Source of the DNA: JBHHZI01 sp046757965 | GTDB lineage: Bacteria; Acidobacteriota; Polarisedimenticolia; SMYD01 | Assembly (NCBI GenBank): GCA_046757965.1 | Contig: JBHHZI010000030.1 | Span: forward strand, 1-25,437 | Direction of reading: 5' to 3' | Length of the DNA: 25,437 nucleotides | Part shown: positions 23,908 to 25,437 of the stretch, piece by piece | Layout of the letters: every line of letters starts with the position of its first letter | Numbering within the stretch: the first letter of the stretch is position 1 | Position numbers and translations under genes: made by a program | The notes under the pieces: generated by a model | What the model was told of the DNA's origin: nothing | Seen by the model: the letters and a program-made list of their open reading frames with translations, nothing else | The model's database searches: none

Positions 23908-25416
23908 TCAGGCAAGGCCTTCCAGGTAGTTGAGGAGCGTCCTGACCGGATGGCCGGTGCCGCCGACCCGCGATAACGGCTGGTCCACCGAGGCGTAGGC
24001 CGGCCCGGCAATGTCCAGGTGAACCCACGGGACATCGGTGCCGACGAACTCACCCAGGAACATGCCCGCCGTGATGGCCCCTCCCCAGCGGTCCCCGATG
24101 TGCTTGATATCGGCGACCTTCGAGTCGAGATTGCGACGATACTCGCTGAAAAACGGCAGGGGCCACAGCTTCTCGCCGGCGGCGTCGGCGGCATCGAGGA
24201 CGGCCTGGACCATGTCGCGGTCGAATCCCATGACGCCGGTGCACAGTGTTCCGAGGGCCACGACGCAGGCGCCTGTCAGCGTGGCCAGGTCGATGATCTG
24301 GTCCGGCTTGAGTGTGAGGGCGTACTCCAGACCATCGGCCAGCACGAGGCGGCCCTCGGCATCGGTGTTGAGGACCTCCACCGTTTTCCCGCTCAGCGAC
24401 CGCAGGATGTCTCCCGGCTTGTACGCCCGGCCCGACGGCATGTTCTCCGTCATCATGAGAAGGCCGTGGACCTCGTGGCGGCAATCGAGCTCGCCCAGCA
24501 CCGAGAGGGTGGCCAGCACCGAGGCGGCACCGGCCATGTCCGTCTTCATGGTCTCCATGCTCAGTGGGGGCTTCAGCGACAGGCCACCGGAGTCGAAGGT
24601 GATGCCCTTTCCCACCAGGACGATGCGCCTCCGCTTGCCGGTCCGGCGCCGGGGCCGGTAGACGAGGTGCACCATGCGGGGCGGTTCGTCCGAGCCGCGG
24701 GCCACACCCAGAAAGCAGCCCATTCCCAGCCGCTCGAGCTTCTTCTCGTCGGCCACCGTGATCTGGAGGCCGGAGGACCGGGCCACCGCCCGCGCCCGCC
24801 GCGCCATCGCCCGGGGCGTCATCACCGAGGCCGGCTCGCAGACCATGTCCCGGGCCATCAGCGTGGCGCGCGCGGCGATCACGCCGCGCCGGACGGCCTG
24901 CTCGAGACGGGCCCCGGTGCCGCCCAGCAGGGTGAGGGTCCGGATCCCCGCGCCCTTCTTCCCGGGACTGCCGGACCTCCCGTTCTTCGCCAGGTACGCG
25001 TCATAGCGATGGGCGCCGAGGAGGGCGCCCTCGACCGCCGCCTGGACACGGGCTGACGGGGTGGCCTGGCGGTCGGCCATCTCCGGGAGAGTGGCTGCCA
25101 CCCGGCCGGCTCCCGCCTCGAACCGGCGCGCGACGGCGGCGAACAGGTTGCGCACGATCTCCAGGGTCATCGCCTTCTTCTCGCCGGTGCCGACCACCAC
25201 ATAGCGAGCAGCGAGCGAGCCGGCCGGGGCGTGCCAGACGAGAATCTGTCGCTCTTTCCCCTTGAACGTCTCCAGCCGCATCACCTTGCGCAGGGCTGTC
25301 CGGAGCGGCCCGGCCGGCAGGCCGTCGGGCTGAGCGGCCCCTTCCGGACAGAACAGCACCACCACATCCGCACGGGCTTGATGGGGCTTCTGGCGGGACA
25401 GACGAAAGCTGGTCAC
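23908..25416 (-). CDS. pepA: Leucyl aminopeptidase PepA (M17)
   Basis: A 502-residue cytosolic, two-metal aminopeptidase that releases N-terminal amino acids from peptides; in E. coli PepA is also a DNA-binding regulator. The C-terminal catalytic domain has VGKGITFDSGGLSLKP (Lys270, Asp275), KTDMAGAASVL and the M17 signature NTDAEGRLVLAD (350-361), then DLATLTGACVVALG and GGTGHPVRTL. The N-terminal macro-like domain is divergent, with an Arg/Lys-rich region near residues 140-160. The start is a GTG at 25416, five bases after GGAGG; an ATG four bases upstream is in another frame and leads to a shadow ORF. moaB follows 12 bp downstream. Confidence 0.95.
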   Translation of the reverse strand: MTSFRLSRQKPHQARADVVVLFCPEGAAQPDGLPAGPLRTALRKVMRLETFKGKERQILVWHAPAGSLAARYVVVGTGEKKAMTLEIVRNLFAAVARRFEAGAGRVAATLPEMADRQATPSARVQAAVEGALLGAHRYDAYLAKNGRSGSPGKKGAGIRTLTLLGGTGARLEQAVRRGVIAARATLMARDMVCEPASVMTPRAMARRARAVARSSGLQITVADEKKLERLGMGCFLGVARGSDEPPRMVHLVYRPRRRTGKRRRIVLVGKGITFDSGGLSLKPPLSMETMKTDMAGAASVLATLSVLGELDCRHEVHGLLMMTENMPSGRAYKPGDILRSLSGKTVEVLNTDAEGRLVLADGLEYALTLKPDQIIDLATLTGACVVALGTLCTGVMGFDRDMVQAVLDAADAAGEKLWPLPFFSEYRRNLDSKVADIKHIGDRWGGAITAGMFLGEFVGTDVPWVHLDIAGPAYASVDQPLSRVGGTGHPVRTLLNYLEGLA

Positions 25417-25437
25417 TCATGCCTCCGTGGTGCGACA

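Overview
This is a GC-rich, gene-dense bacterial window with no rRNA, tRNA, CRISPR array or intact mobile element that I can see. HflKC, exported proteins with signal peptides, a MATE pump and a C25-type exported peptidase with thrombospondin type 3 repeats suggest a Gram-negative, non-model phylum. Acidobacteriota or a relative is my low-confidence guess.

Layout. (1) 1-9355, all minus strand: thyA (cut by the window edge), a MATE transporter, a secreted M20 peptidase, a secreted gingipain-like C25 peptidase, a 69-residue peptide resembling a RiPP precursor, and a secreted Cys-rich/FnIII-like protein. A good sigma70-type promoter with an overlapping palindrome lies at 9527-9555. (2) 9356-9840 is non-coding and separates this run from a divergent HPr-kinase-like gene (9841-10959). 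(3) A RapA-type SWI2/SNF2 ATPase (minus) is back to back with hflK-hflC (plus). (4) 15650-22566, minus: a tight series nrnA - elbB-like - moaD - moaE - FAD oxidoreductase - DUF547/VTT fusion - SH3b/coiled-coil protein - SMUG1-like uracil-DNA glycosylase. The first five are linked by overlaps or gaps of at most 10 bp. (5) A plus-strand AhpD-like gene (22766-23323). (6) moaB and pepA on the minus strand to the right end.

The strongest unusual signal is the AhpD-like gene. Its frame is interrupted by one TGA exactly where the second Cys of the catalytic CxxC belongs, and the frame then continues with the conserved HHG and the rest of the fold. A 7-bp hairpin with a G-G-C apical loop starts 11 nt after the TGA, in the place and form expected of a bacterial SECIS element. 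I read it as an undescribed-in-annotation selenoprotein that ordinary gene callers would split into two ORFs.

The second signal is the 9.4-7.8 kb region. A small peptide with a YxxPxI leader motif and a Gly-rich tail is translationally coupled to a secreted protein. It is followed by two exported peptidases and a MATE pump, and faces an HPr-kinase-like gene of the kind found in some RiPP clusters. A run of ten G just inside the most plausible start of the C25 peptidase puts that start out of frame by one base, so this surface or secreted protease may be phase-variable (or the assembly may have lost a G).
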